A stretch of 64,000 nt of DNA from an uncultured Lentibacter sp. (GTDB lineage: Bacteria > Pseudomonadota > Alphaproteobacteria > Rhodobacterales > Rhodobacteraceae): assembly GCA_947497495.1 (NCBI GenBank), contig CANMGT010000003.1, positions 124,001 to 188,000 of the forward strand, read 5' to 3'. Under the pieces are notes generated by a model that had not been told where the DNA came from, searched no databases, and saw only the letters and a program-made list of their open reading frames with translations. The translations under genes and the position numbers were made by a program. Of this stretch, positions 10,209 to 20,534 are shown piece by piece; position 1 is the first letter of the stretch, and each line of letters opens with the position of its first letter.

Positions 10209-11332
10209 CGTGCCCATGGCATCGACTCCATTTTGCCGCATTGGCTGATCGGGATGTAGGCGCCCCCCTCAAGGCCGGCGTTTTGAATGGCCAGCGTTAT
10301 CTCGGTGAGGTGTAGGGCAAAGGAGCCCGCTATACGGCTGGCTTCCCCAGACAGTATAGCCTCGAGCATTTCTGCGGGCCCCAAGGCAAAATTCATGGCA
10401 GCAGCGCCCTTACGGGGCAATTTTGGGTGGGTCTTGCGCGTAGGCAGTCGAAGCCGTTTTCCAAACGGGTGCTCCAGCAGGCGGCGGCGGATGCGCATAC
10501 GCCTGTAGAACGTAACCGGCGCAGCATTGTCCCACGCCTTGTTGAGAGAGAGCACACCATTATCGCCGATAATGCGCAGCCTGTGATCATGGGGGGCTGC
10601 GATCGAGCATGTCAGCCGCACCACAGGTCCGTTTTCAAATTGAAGAACCGCAACAGAAAAATCGGGCGCCGTATCAGTAACGCCGCGTTTGTCAGGCAGC
10701 ACCTCAGCCGAGCTTGCGAGCACGCGCGTCACAGATCCGAACATCGCGATCAGCCAACTGAGGTAGTAGCCAGCATGCTCTAGCGTGCATCCAACTTGAA
10801 ACTCGTCCTCATAAGGCCAAGGAGCGCCGCTTTCACTGGCCCAACATTCAAGCGGCGCTTGGGGCACGAAGCCATCATCAAGCTCGGCGTAAACCAGTCT
10901 GGGTGTTCCGCCAACGCCCTGTGAAACGGCTCGGAACAGCGTTTGCGCGGCTTCTCCCAAAACGGAAGAAGGCGCAGAGCCAAGTTGGAGGCCCTTTGCC
11001 TGGGCTAACTCACAAAGCGTTTTTGCCTCCTCAAATGAGAGCGCCAATGGCTTTTCGCAAAAAACGTGATGCCCGGCCTGAAGCACAGCCAGATTGACGG
11101 CGTAATGAGATGACGGATTTGTTAAGTTCAGAACCAAACCATCTTTCGGAAGTGCAGACAGCAGCGCTTCAAGGTTGGCGGCGGCATCCACTTTCCAATG
11201 CTTGGAAAACGCTTCCAAACGCGCCTCGGAACGATCGGTGACGCAGGCCACGCGAATGTCGGGAAACGTTTTTAAAGATCGCATGTAAAGGTCGGCAACA
11301 AAACCGCAGCCGACAATCGCAACTGTCTTCAT
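10205..11332 (-). CDS. Gfo/Idh/MocA family oxidoreductase
   Basis: VAIVGCGFVADLYMRSLKTFPDIRV, GHHVFCEKPLALSFEEA. Confidence 0.88.
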   Translation of the reverse strand: MKTVAIVGCGFVADLYMRSLKTFPDIRVACVTDRSEARLEAFSKHWKVDAAANLEALLSALPKDGLVLNLTNPSSHYAVNLAVLQAGHHVFCEKPLALSFEEAKTLCELAQAKGLQLGSAPSSVLGEAAQTLFRAVSQGVGGTPRLVYAELDDGFVPQAPLECWASESGAPWPYEDEFQVGCTLEHAGYYLSWLIAMFGSVTRVLASSAEVLPDKRGVTDTAPDFSVAVLQFENGPVVRLTCSIAAPHDHRLRIIGDNGVLSLNKAWDNAAPVTFYRRMRIRRRLLEHPFGKRLRLPTRKTHPKLPRKGAAAMNFALGPAEMLEAILSGEASRIAGSFALHLTEITLAIQNAGLEGGAYIPISQCGKMESMPWAR

Positions 11333-11531
11333 TGGGCGCCTCCACAGGCAATTCTACCGCACTTCAGTCTAATAAGGCTGGTCGGGACTGTAATTTTTTT
11401 AATTCAGCCTCATTTTGGCCGTGAAAAGTGGCAAGACTGGGGCGAATGTCAAATTTAAGGCGAATTTTGCATTTAGAAACAAAATGAGTCGCTGATTTTG
11501 GGCGGAAAAGTTTAAAAATTTGGGGTAAACA

Positions 11532-12290
11532 GTGATTTTTAAGGCAAAAGGGCAGACAATAGCCGTCAATCTCGCCAACGGAGATTCTTTGCTGGCAGCT
11601 GTCGCGCAAAGATTCGCCGACAAGCAAGGTTTTGCACTCGCAACGATCAATCTCGACCATCTGGTGAAACTGCATCGCTCGGAACGCTTTGCGCGTGACT
11701 ATGCTGAACAGGATTTTGTCGTCGCGGACGGCAACCCGATTGTCTGGTTGTCGAAAATATCACGCCGTCCAGTGGAACTTGTGCCTGGTTCTGATATGGT
11801 GCTGCCGTTGGCCAGTCTGGCCGCCGAGAAGGGCGTGAAAGTCGCGTTGTTTGGTTCGACCGAGAAAAGCCTCACCGACTCTGCCGCGATGCTGCAAGCC
11901 AAGGTGCCCATGCTTCAGATCGCGACGTGTATCGCCCCTCCGATGGGGTTTGACCCCGAAAGTGACGACGCTTTGGCCATGCTGGAAGACTTGGCAGCAT
12001 GTGGCGCCGGGCTGGTCTTCTTGGCGCTCGGCGCACCAAAGCAGGAAGCCTTCGCAGCACGTGGTCGCAAGGTCACGCCAACTCTCGGATTTGCCTCAAT
12101 CGGAGCAGGGCTTGATTTTGTTTCGGGGGCGCAGACCCGCGCGCCCAGATGGGTGCGCGCTTTGGCGATGGAGTGGGCATGGCGTATGTTCAAGTCGCCA
12201 GCACGCTTGTTGCCGCGCTATGCGCAGTGCTTTGCCATTCTGCCTTCGCTTCTTTTAGAGGCTTGGGCGCTTCGCAACGACAAGCGTTAA
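11532..12290 (+). CDS. WecG/TagA/CpsF family glycosyltransferase
   Basis: FVVADGNPIVWLSK, VALFGSTEKSL, LVFLALGAPKQEAFAA, ASIGAGLDFVSGAQTRAPRWVRALAMEWAWR. Confidence 0.9.
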   Translation: MIFKAKGQTIAVNLANGDSLLAAVAQRFADKQGFALATINLDHLVKLHRSERFARDYAEQDFVVADGNPIVWLSKISRRPVELVPGSDMVLPLASLAAEKGVKVALFGSTEKSLTDSAAMLQAKVPMLQIATCIAPPMGFDPESDDALAMLEDLAACGAGLVFLALGAPKQEAFAARGRKVTPTLGFASIGAGLDFVSGAQTRAPRWVRALAMEWAWRMFKSPARLLPRYAQCFAILPSLLLEAWALRNDKR

Positions 12291-12291
12291 C

Positions 12292-13068
12292 CTAGAGGCC
12301 AGAGAGACTGCGTGGCTTGGGCCTTTGCATCAACACCAAGTCTTTCACGCGGCGTTTGAGCGATCGGGGCGGGAGCAGCTCGGTGTTCATCTCAAAGATA
12401 CTGCCCGTCAGCGACGGATCATGCCAGAGAGCAAGTTCAGCCCCCCAAGAAGCGGCGTCAGAGGGCGAGAGGCCGTCAGGGATGCCCATTTGCGTGGCGA
12501 GCATGCCGGGAAGCCAGTCAGATATCACGATGTCGGGAAACCTGTCTGCCAAGTCAGCAACAAGAGCACGGGTCAGAATGCGTGATGCACCCTTTGAAAC
12601 GGAGTAGGCCGACGAGGCCGGCAGCGGCGCGATGTCGGCAAAGCTTGCGACATTCAAAATGCGCCCGAAGCCGGTTTGGGCCATGTCATCAAGCGCCAAA
12701 CGGGTTGCGCCGAACACACCGCCGAGATTTGTCGCGAGGGTTTCCATAAAGCTCTGGTGGCTTTCGTCAAAAACCCCGCGGTGCGGGTAAACGGCGGCAT
12801 TGTTTATGAGCAGGCTAACAGGTCCAAGCTCGCTTCTGAGCGATGTGAAAGCCTGCTCAAGCGCGCCAGGATCAGACACATCGCAGGCGAGCGGCAAGAT
12901 GTTGTCATGCTCTGCGGCCGTCTGAACGAGAGGCTCGCCTCGGCGCCCAAGAGCCACCACACGCAGGCCTCGCGCAGCAAGGGTTTGCGCCAACGCGCGG
13001 CCAAGCCCCGAACCAGCGCCTGTGATAACGGCGACACCTTCCAAAAGCCTTTGATCAGGTTTCGCCAT
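12292..13068 (-). CDS. SDR family oxidoreductase
   Basis: GVAVITGAGSGLGRALAQTLAARG, LLINNAAVYP, SAYSVSKGA; start MAKPDQ at 13068. Confidence 0.88.
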   Translation of the reverse strand: MAKPDQRLLEGVAVITGAGSGLGRALAQTLAARGLRVVALGRRGEPLVQTAAEHDNILPLACDVSDPGALEQAFTSLRSELGPVSLLINNAAVYPHRGVFDESHQSFMETLATNLGGVFGATRLALDDMAQTGFGRILNVASFADIAPLPASSAYSVSKGASRILTRALVADLADRFPDIVISDWLPGMLATQMGIPDGLSPSDAASWGAELALWHDPSLTGSIFEMNTELLPPRSLKRRVKDLVLMQRPKPRSLSGL

Positions 13069-14617
13069 GGCTTTGCCTTTCGATAATTGCATCTGCCACG
13101 CGCAGCGCTTGGGCGGCTATAGCGAGTGACGGGTTTACCCCCATCGAAGACGGCATAAAGCTGGCATCCGATACATAGAGGTTGGAAACATCATGCGCCC
13201 GTCCGTCCGCCCGCAAAACAGCGCTCGCTGCATCTTGGCCAAAGCGCATTGTGCCGCTGGGATGCCCGAAGTTTAACTCTGGCGCGTTGAGCAGGAACAT
13301 TTTGCGCTGGCCTTTGAACGCGCGTTTGATCTCGCGTTGAAACAGTTTGCGGCGCGCATATAGCTCGGGTCGCATGGAATATTCAAAGCGAATCGTGCCG
13401 TCTTGCGTTGGAATAACACGGTTGTCGTCATAGGACAGGTCTTCCATCAGGCCGAGGAATATCTTGGCGCGGCCAAGAACCTTGGCGGCAATGGCGGCAG
13501 GCAGGCGCGCCCCGTCTTGGGCAAAGCGTTTGCGGCCAAGAGTCGTGCGCGCAAGCCTCAGGCGCATATAGTGCAATATCTCGCCATAGGATGCATCAAC
13601 CCCCATTGACTGCACCATTCCGAGGCGCTGGCCGTCAACCCACATCAAGTCGCGCATCCCGAGCGCCTTGGATTGTTCGCGCCCTTTGGCACCGGGCCAT
13701 ACGGCAAACATTTCGTTGGTATGAAACATCAGTCCACGCCCAACTCTGTCATTTGTGTTGGCCACGCCGTGGGGAAAGGCTTCAGACGTGGATTGAAAGC
13801 ACAGCCGCGGTGTCCCGAAGGCGCCCGCAGCCAGCAAAATGACGGGGGCAGAGAGGCTGTGCTTTTGCCCGCCACGTTGTAGCCGGATGTGGGTGATCCG
13901 GCGGCCATCCCCGCACAGAGCAGTCACCTCGGCCATGTCCAGCAAGGCTGCATTTCCGGTTGCTAAGGCAGGTTCGACACCGGCCGAGCGCCCGTCCATC
14001 TTGCAGGGTTTCGGGCATTTGAAGCCAAAGCAGTTCAGGCAGCCCTCAACATTGCGCGTGGCGCTGTGAAGTTGGTAGGGGTGCATGCCCGTCGCTTTGA
14101 GCCTGTCAAATATGAGCTTGTCTACAGCATCCACCGCAGGCGGCGTTGCAAGCAAAGACGGATGCTCAGCGAGAGGGTCTTGCTCCCCGTGAACATGAAA
14201 CTGGCGTTCGGCTTCTGTCAGGTAAGGGGCAAACTCGCCATAGCTTATTGGCCAGCCACCCGTGGGGTGCGGGCGCGCGTTGCTGTGCTCAAGGTCGTGC
14301 ATTTCGGGGCGCTCAAGGGTTGCGGCGTAGAAAGCACTGCTGCCGCCGAGGCCAGCTCCAAGTGGAGCGTAAAAGGCCTCGTCACGCCCGTTGATGCGCC
14401 CGTGAACTTGGCTTGGCCACAGCCCCCGCGCAAGCCGCGCTTCGGGAACGAACATCTCACTGTCTAGGCGGGTTTGTTCGGCGCGAAAGCCCGCAGGGCC
14501 TTTTTCAACGAACAGCACTTTGAGGCCCGCTTCTGCCAAGCGCCGCCCCGCCGTGCCGCCGCCAATTCCGGTGCCGATCACGATCACATCCCACTTTTGG
14601 GTCAGCAGTTCACTCAT
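13055..14617 (-). CDS. GMC family oxidoreductase
   Basis: WDVIVIGTGIGGGTAGRRLAEAGLKVLFVEKG; C-terminal GHPSGTMRFG...VSNLYVSDASFMPSSMGVNPSLAIAAQALR. Confidence 0.9.
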   Translation of the reverse strand: MSELLTQKWDVIVIGTGIGGGTAGRRLAEAGLKVLFVEKGPAGFRAEQTRLDSEMFVPEARLARGLWPSQVHGRINGRDEAFYAPLGAGLGGSSAFYAATLERPEMHDLEHSNARPHPTGGWPISYGEFAPYLTEAERQFHVHGEQDPLAEHPSLLATPPAVDAVDKLIFDRLKATGMHPYQLHSATRNVEGCLNCFGFKCPKPCKMDGRSAGVEPALATGNAALLDMAEVTALCGDGRRITHIRLQRGGQKHSLSAPVILLAAGAFGTPRLCFQSTSEAFPHGVANTNDRVGRGLMFHTNEMFAVWPGAKGREQSKALGMRDLMWVDGQRLGMVQSMGVDASYGEILHYMRLRLARTTLGRKRFAQDGARLPAAIAAKVLGRAKIFLGLMEDLSYDDNRVIPTQDGTIRFEYSMRPELYARRKLFQREIKRAFKGQRKMFLLNAPELNFGHPSGTMRFGQDAASAVLRADGRAHDVSNLYVSDASFMPSSMGVNPSLAIAAQALRVADAIIERQSHGET

Positions 14618-16596
14618 TGGTTTGCCTCACCACGGAACAGCGGTTCAAACCGCTCTGATATCGCACGGGCGGCGTGGTTGACGATGTGGTTGTTATCAAA
14701 ATACCAGCTCTTACCCTCATGCAGCGCATTACAGTTGCCGTCTGCACAAACAGCGCTCCAGGTTTCGAGCGTTGGCCAATTTTCAAGTATCGCCATGGCG
14801 GCGCCTTGCCGCTCCTTGACTTGCGCCAACGGAACTGTTGCACGTTTGGCTATCTCTGCAGCATCGACGCTCTTATGGGCCAGTAACCGCGCGGCCTCGC
14901 GGCTGTCATATTTTGGAACCTCGGGCAGTTGCTGCAAAACAAGCCCTTTAAGACCGTGTTTTCGGAACTCATTCATCGTCGTTTCGAAACCACGCTTAAG
15001 AACCTCGGCAGCATTGCTTCCGCCAAGCCCGCTGATCACAATTGTGTTGCCCGCATCCAAGCCAATGCCCGCGCCCTCCGTGTAGTAAGCCCAGCGGCCC
15101 ACAAGCAACACGCGCTTCAAGCTTGGAAGGCTTGCAAGTGCGGTTCTCATTTGCGCCTTCTCAGTGCTGCAGGCCGTGTCCTGCGCTGGGGTCGCGTAGC
15201 TTTCAGTTTTTGAGACGTCAAACAAGGGGGGGCAGCCAGCATGCCAGATGATGAGTGCCGGTGTCTGCATGGCAAAGGCGGCTTCTTCGAGGCCTTCCTT
15301 GATGGCCCTGACATGGCTGTCGCCCCAGATCAGCACTTCGGGGTCGCCTTGCGGGCCAATGGGGCATAGCTCCATGCCTTCAAAGGCACCCGTGAGCGGA
15401 CGTTCGCAGCGGCTCCAGTCTTGCAAGAAATCGCCGCTTGCGTCGATGTGCGCGCGGGTCTCTGCACCAAACCTGTTGGGCAATCCGTTTTGCATGTAAA
15501 TCAGCGCGCCCGCGCCAAGTGCGAGGGCTGTCGGCACTGTTAGAACCGCCAAAACAGCGCGCCCGCTCACGGCCTCCTGACGCCGGAAAGGTGTCTCGAT
15601 AAAGCGCCACGACAGGATAGCGAGAGCAAGGCTCACCAGCATCCAGAAAACGGCCTCTGGACTGCCGGAATACCCATCGCGCCAGTTACTTGAGAGCACA
15701 TAAACAGGCCAATGCCAAAGATAGAGCGAGTAGGATATCTTGCCGAAGAAAACCGGAACGGATTTTGAAAGGCCCGCGTTAACAGGGTTGCACTGCTGCC
15801 CGTTCGCCAAAAGCAACACCGTGCCGAAGACAGGTGCGATCACTTGCCAGCCGGGGAAGCCTTTGGTTGCGTCAATGAAAACAAGCCCAGCCGATACGAG
15901 TAAAAGCCCAAGCCAGCTTGCCCATGCGCCGAGTCTCGGCAACTTGCCTTGAACAGTTGCGATCGCAAGCAAAACGCCAGCCAGAAGTTCCCATGCGCGG
16001 AAAGGAAAGAGATAGAAGGTAGCCGTTTGCGCGGTCGGCGTGAGCCAGACAGAGCCAATCAAAGAGGCCATGAACCCGACGGCCAGAAAGGCAACGAACA
16101 AGCGCCGCCAGCGCGAGAGTAAAACAAGAAACAATGGCAAGACGATGTAGAATTGCTCTTCGACAGAGAGCGACCATGTGTGCAGCAGGACTTTGCTGTC
16201 AGCGCCGATGTCAAAGTAGCCCTCACCTCGGTAAAACAAAACATTGGAGAGATAGACAGTTGCCGCAATGAGCGACTTGCCGAACTCACGGAATTCAAAC
16301 GGCAACAGGACGAACCAGCCGACAATTGTTGCTGCAAAAGCCATCGCGAAATAGGCGGGTGCCAGTCGCTTGACGCGGCGTTTGTAGAAGGACGCGAGGT
16401 TAATGCGCCCGGTTTCCTGCACTTCACGCCAGAGAAGGCCGCCGATCAGGTATCCGGATATTACAAAAAACACATCTACACCTGCGAACCCCCCGCGAAG
16501 GCCTGGCATGCCGAAATGGTAAAAGACGACTGCCAAGACAGCAATCATCCTCAGCCCGTCGATCTCGGGGCGATAGCGCAGTTGTGCTTGGGTCAT
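14614..16596 (-). CDS. OafA/YrhL-type acyltransferase (acyltransferase_3 + SGNH domain)
   Basis: YRPEIDGLRMIAVLAVVFYHFG, GVDVFFVISGYLIGGLLWRE, SLSVEEQFYIVLPLFL; C-terminal SGNH-like region WGDSHVRAIKEGLEE. Confidence 0.92.
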   Translation of the reverse strand: MTQAQLRYRPEIDGLRMIAVLAVVFYHFGMPGLRGGFAGVDVFFVISGYLIGGLLWREVQETGRINLASFYKRRVKRLAPAYFAMAFAATIVGWFVLLPFEFREFGKSLIAATVYLSNVLFYRGEGYFDIGADSKVLLHTWSLSVEEQFYIVLPLFLVLLSRWRRLFVAFLAVGFMASLIGSVWLTPTAQTATFYLFPFRAWELLAGVLLAIATVQGKLPRLGAWASWLGLLLVSAGLVFIDATKGFPGWQVIAPVFGTVLLLANGQQCNPVNAGLSKSVPVFFGKISYSLYLWHWPVYVLSSNWRDGYSGSPEAVFWMLVSLALAILSWRFIETPFRRQEAVSGRAVLAVLTVPTALALGAGALIYMQNGLPNRFGAETRAHIDASGDFLQDWSRCERPLTGAFEGMELCPIGPQGDPEVLIWGDSHVRAIKEGLEEAAFAMQTPALIIWHAGCPPLFDVSKTESYATPAQDTACSTEKAQMRTALASLPSLKRVLLVGRWAYYTEGAGIGLDAGNTIVISGLGGSNAAEVLKRGFETTMNEFRKHGLKGLVLQQLPEVPKYDSREAARLLAHKSVDAAEIAKRATVPLAQVKERQGAAMAILENWPTLETWSAVCADGNCNALHEGKSWYFDNNHIVNHAARAISERFEPLFRGEANQ

Positions 16597-16684
16597 GGGT
16601 GTCGTGCTTTTGTTACCTGCGATTTGTATTGAGTATAAACAAAAATGCGGCAGGAGTTAGGGTATTTAGTGCAATTGGTGACTG

Positions 16685-16730
16685 AATGCGTTACGAGATT
16701 CAGAAAAATTTTAAAAATTAGTAACGCATT
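16685..16730. promoter_or_regulatory. Inverted repeat AATGCGTTAC-N26-GTAACGCATT, candidate PaaX operator
   Basis: Perfect 10-bp arms at 16685-16694 and 16721-16730, 70 bp upstream of the first gene of the paa operon. Confidence 0.55.
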
Positions 16731-16798
16731 ACTTGCTTCGAATCAAAGCAAGGGTCATACTCGCGCTTGCAACAGGACTTACGAAGAAGGAACCGCAC

Positions 16799-18004
16799 GT
16801 GGCTGAAGCCTATATTTGCGATGCAACTCGCACACCCATTGGCCGTTATGGTGGCGCGCTTAGCTCGGTGCGCGCCGATGATCTGGCTGCCTTGCCAATT
16901 GCCGCCCTGAAAAGCCGCAATCCCGGTGTGGATTGGGCCAAAGTCGATGATGTTATCTTCGGCTCTGCCAATCAGGCCGGAGAAGACAACCGCAATGTCG
17001 CGCGCATGGCCGCTCTTTTGGCAGGCCTACCGACGGATGTTCCCGGAACCACGATCAACCGCCTTTGTGCCTCGGGCATGGATGCCGTTGGCATGGCAGC
17101 CCGTGCGATCAAGGCGGGGGACTATGACATGGCCATCGCTGGAGGTGTCGAAAGCATGAGCCGTGCACCTTTCGTAATGCCTAAGGCAACGAGCGCCTTC
17201 ACGCGGGCCAATGCCGTTTATGACACGACCATCGGCTGGCGTTTTGTGAACCCGAAGATGGACGCGATGTATGGCACTGAGTCGATGCCGCAGACGGCTG
17301 ACAACGTCGCCGCTGACTATAACATTTCACGTGCAGACCAAGACGCCTTCGCTGCGCGCAGCCAGGCCCGCTATGGGGCAGCGGCCGAGGCGGGGCGTTT
17401 TGACGCTGAAATCACGCCTGTCAGCGTGCCGCAACGCAAGGGTGACCCTGTGGTTGTGAGCACTGACGAGCATCCGCGCCCAGACGTGGACGCCGCCAAA
17501 CTTGCCAAGCTCAAAGGTGTCAACGGGCCAGATCTGTCGGTTACGGCAGGCAATGCCTCGGGCGTCAACGATGGCGCCGCCGCCCTGTTGCTGGCGTCTG
17601 GCGAAATGGCCAAGCAGCAAGGCCTCACGCCGATTGCCCGCATTGTGGGCATGTCAGCCGCAGGCGTTGAGCCGCGTGTGATGGGCATTGGCCCGGTGCC
17701 TGCGAGCCAGAAGGTGCTCGCGCGCGCGGGTCTAAGCATCGACGATATGGATGTGATCGAACTCAACGAAGCCTTTGCCAGCCAGGGCATCGCGACGCTG
17801 CGCGCGCTGGGTGTCGCGGATGATGCGGAGCACGTAAACCCCAATGGCGGCGCAATCGCGCTGGGCCATCCGCTGGGCATGTCGGGCGCAAGGCTGGTTA
17901 TGACAGCGGCTTACGAGCTGCAACGTCGTGGCGGGCGTTACGCGCTTTGCACAATGTGCGTTGGCGTTGGCCAAGGCGCAGCACTAATTCTGGAACGGGT
18001 CTGA
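16799..18004 (+). CDS. pcaF: Acetyl-CoA acyltransferase / 3-oxoadipyl-CoA thiolase
   Basis: [97 protein letters not shown] start at 16799; paaJ in phenylacetate nomenclature. Confidence 0.88.
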   Translation: MAEAYICDATRTPIGRYGGALSSVRADDLAALPIAALKSRNPGVDWAKVDDVIFGSANQAGEDNRNVARMAALLAGLPTDVPGTTINRLCASGMDAVGMAARAIKAGDYDMAIAGGVESMSRAPFVMPKATSAFTRANAVYDTTIGWRFVNPKMDAMYGTESMPQTADNVAADYNISRADQDAFAARSQARYGAAAEAGRFDAEITPVSVPQRKGDPVVVSTDEHPRPDVDAAKLAKLKGVNGPDLSVTAGNASGVNDGAAALLLASGEMAKQQGLTPIARIVGMSAAGVEPRVMGIGPVPASQKVLARAGLSIDDMDVIELNEAFASQGIATLRALGVADDAEHVNPNGGAIALGHPLGMSGARLVMTAAYELQRRGGRYALCTMCVGVGQGAALILERV

Positions 18005-18017
18005 GGAGGGCTAGCTC

Positions 18018-19010
18018 ATGTATGCACAGATGGTAAAATCAACCGGCGAAGGCGTGAAGTCGCGCGACGAAATGAGCCCTGAAGAGGCCGCGTTTCAAGA
18101 TCGGATCGATCAGGATATTAAGATCGAGCCGAAGGACTGGATGCCTGAGGGCTACCGCAAAACGCTGATCCGCCAAATTGGCCAGCACGCGCACTCCGAG
18201 ATTGTCGGGCAACTGCCGGAAGGCAACTGGATCACTCGTGCGCCGACACTTGAGCGCAAGGCGATCTTGCTGGCCAAGGTGCAAGACGAGGCAGGGCATG
18301 GCCTCTACCTCTATTGCGCTGCCGAGACACTTGGTGTCAGCCGTGATGAGCTGACAGAAGACTTGCTCTCGGGGCGTATGAAGTATTCCTCGATCTTCAA
18401 TTACCCGACGCTCAACTGGGCGGACATGGGCGCTGTTGGCTGGCTTGTCGACGGCGCCGCGATCATGAACCAAGTGCCGCTTCAGCGCACATCCTTCGGG
18501 CCATACTCACGGGCGATGATCCGCATTTGCAAAGAAGAGAGCTTTCACCAGCGTCAGGGCTACGACATCATGATGAAGATGGCGCAGGGCACTGAAGCGC
18601 AAAAGAAAATGGCTCAAGACGCGCTGAACCGCACTTGGTATCCGGCGCTGATGATGTTCGGCCCAAGCGACAAGGACTCTGTTCACAGCGCCCAGTCACT
18701 CGCGTGGAAAATCAAGATCGACACCAACGACGAGCTGCGCCAGCGCTTTGTTGACCAGACAGTGCCGCAGGCCGAATACCTTGGCCTCACGATCCCCGAC
18801 GAGAACCTCAAATGGAACGACGAGAAGGGCGGTTACGACTTCTCCCAGCCAGACTGGGAAGAGTTTTTTGACGTCGTGCGCGGCAACGGCCCCTGCAACG
18901 TGGACCGCCTCGCCGCCCGCAACAAAGCTTGGGACGACGGAGCCTGGGTGCGTGACGGCCTTCTGGCCCACGCCGAGAAACGCGCAGCCCGCAAAACAGC
19001 TGCAGAATAA
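18018..19010 (+). CDS. paaA: 1,2-phenylacetyl-CoA epoxidase subunit PaaA
   Basis: [35 protein letters not shown]...[13 protein letters not shown]; operon order paaABCDE. Confidence 0.95.
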   Translation: MYAQMVKSTGEGVKSRDEMSPEEAAFQDRIDQDIKIEPKDWMPEGYRKTLIRQIGQHAHSEIVGQLPEGNWITRAPTLERKAILLAKVQDEAGHGLYLYCAAETLGVSRDELTEDLLSGRMKYSSIFNYPTLNWADMGAVGWLVDGAAIMNQVPLQRTSFGPYSRAMIRICKEESFHQRQGYDIMMKMAQGTEAQKKMAQDALNRTWYPALMMFGPSDKDSVHSAQSLAWKIKIDTNDELRQRFVDQTVPQAEYLGLTIPDENLKWNDEKGGYDFSQPDWEEFFDVVRGNGPCNVDRLAARNKAWDDGAWVRDGLLAHAEKRAARKTAAE

Positions 19011-19021
19011 GGAAAATAGAC

Positions 19022-19306
19022 ATGTCAAAAGAATGGCCCCTCTGGGAAATCTTTATCCGCGGCCAGCATGGCCTCTCACACCGCCATGTCGGCAGCCTAC
19101 ATGCGCCGGACGCTGAAATGGCGATCAAGAACGCGCGCGATGTTTACACGCGCCGCAACGAAGGCCAGAGCATCTGGGTGGTTGAAGCCAAGCATATCTC
19201 GGCGTCAAACCCTTCAGACAAAGGGCCTATGTATGAGCCGAGCGAAAGCAAGGTTTACCGCCACCCGACGTTCTTTGATATCCCTGAAGATGTGGGTGCG
19301 ATGTGA
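19022..19306 (+). CDS. paaB: 1,2-phenylacetyl-CoA epoxidase subunit PaaB
   Basis: EWPLWEIFIRGQHGLSHRHVGSLHAPDAEMAIKNARDVYTRRNEG. Confidence 0.95.
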   Translation: MSKEWPLWEIFIRGQHGLSHRHVGSLHAPDAEMAIKNARDVYTRRNEGQSIWVVEAKHISASNPSDKGPMYEPSESKVYRHPTFFDIPEDVGAM

Positions 19307-20058
19307 TGAGCGCGCTGTTTGAATTCTGCCTGCGTATGGGCGACAACACATTGGTTTTGGGGCACCGCGTCAGCGAATGGTGCGGCCATGCACCTGTGCT
19401 CGAAGAAGACATCGCCTTGGCGAACACGGCGCTTGATCTGATCGGGCAAACGCAACTCTGGCTTGGCCTCGCGGCCGAGGTTCAGGGCGAAGGCAAATCA
19501 GCCGATGACCTGGCCTTTCTGCGTGACGCATGGGACTTTCGCAATGCGCTGCTCTGCGAGCTGCCAAACGGCGACTTTGGCCAAACTCTCATGCGCCAGT
19601 ACCTGTTTGATGAGTGGCACTGCATGATGCTGAACGCGCTGCGAAGCTCAACAGAAAAGCGCGTATCAGACATTGCGGACAAGGCCATAAAGGAAGCGAG
19701 TTATCACCTTGAGCGCTCACGCGACACTGTCATCGGGCTGGGTGATGGAACCACCGAAAGCCATGCCCGTATGCAGGCCGCGCTTGACTATCTCTACCCC
19801 TATGTGGGCGAGCTTTTTGTGGCTGATGGACATGATGAAGCGGCAACGAAGGCAGGCATAGCGCCTGACTTGGCGAGCCTACGTGACGGTTATGATGCCG
19901 CCCTGAGCGCAACAATGGCCGCAGCGATGCTGACAATTCCTGACGACAAGTTTGCCCATAAAGGCGGGCGTACAGGGCGCATGCACACCGAGCATTTGGG
20001 CCATATGCTGACCCAAATGCAGTGGCTGCAACGGGCCTATCCGGGCGCAAGTTGGTAA
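19306..20058 (+). CDS. paaC: 1,2-phenylacetyl-CoA epoxidase subunit PaaC
   Basis: GDNTLVLGHRVSEWCGHAPVLEEDIALANTALDLIGQTQLWLGLA; GRTGRMHTEHLGHMLTQMQWLQRAYPGASW. Confidence 0.95.
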   Translation: MSALFEFCLRMGDNTLVLGHRVSEWCGHAPVLEEDIALANTALDLIGQTQLWLGLAAEVQGEGKSADDLAFLRDAWDFRNALLCELPNGDFGQTLMRQYLFDEWHCMMLNALRSSTEKRVSDIADKAIKEASYHLERSRDTVIGLGDGTTESHARMQAALDYLYPYVGELFVADGHDEAATKAGIAPDLASLRDGYDAALSATMAAAMLTIPDDKFAHKGGRTGRMHTEHLGHMLTQMQWLQRAYPGASW

Positions 20059-20063
20059 GTGCA

Positions 20064-20525
20064 GTGACACAGGCTGCACCTCAGGAGATAATGCAATGGC
20101 TTGATGATGTGCCTGATCCGGAAATTCCGGTGATCAGCCTTGTTGACTTGGGCATCATCCGCCATGTCGAGTGGGTGGGCGAGACTTTGCAAGTCACTGT
20201 GACGCCAACATACTCGGGCTGCCCTGCCACCAGCGTGATCAACTTCGAGATCGAAAAAGCGCTGCGGGAGCATGGGGTTAAGAACATCATCCTCAAGCGT
20301 CAGATCAGCCCGCCCTGGACAACCGACTGGCTGAGCCAGAAGGGCCGTGCCAAGCTTGAGGAATACGGCATAGCCCCGCCTCAGCCTGCGGGTGGGCCGG
20401 CGCAATGCCCGCGCTGCCAAAGTCACGATCTCGAGAAGCTCAGCCAGTTCGGCTCAACTCCGTGTAAGGCCCAATGGCGCTGTAAAAGCTGCCTTGAGCC
20501 TTTCGATTATTTCAAATGCATCTGA
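20064..20525 (+). CDS. paaD: 1,2-phenylacetyl-CoA epoxidase subunit PaaD
   Basis: VPDPEIPVISLVDLGIIRHVE...VTPTYSGCPATSVI; Cys-rich C-terminus CPRCQSHDLEKLSQFGSTPCKAQWRCKSCLEPFDYFKCI; GTG start likely at 20064. Confidence 0.92.
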   Translation: MTQAAPQEIMQWLDDVPDPEIPVISLVDLGIIRHVEWVGETLQVTVTPTYSGCPATSVINFEIEKALREHGVKNIILKRQISPPWTTDWLSQKGRAKLEEYGIAPPQPAGGPAQCPRCQSHDLEKLSQFGSTPCKAQWRCKSCLEPFDYFKCI

Positions 20526-20534
20526 GGTGTAAAC

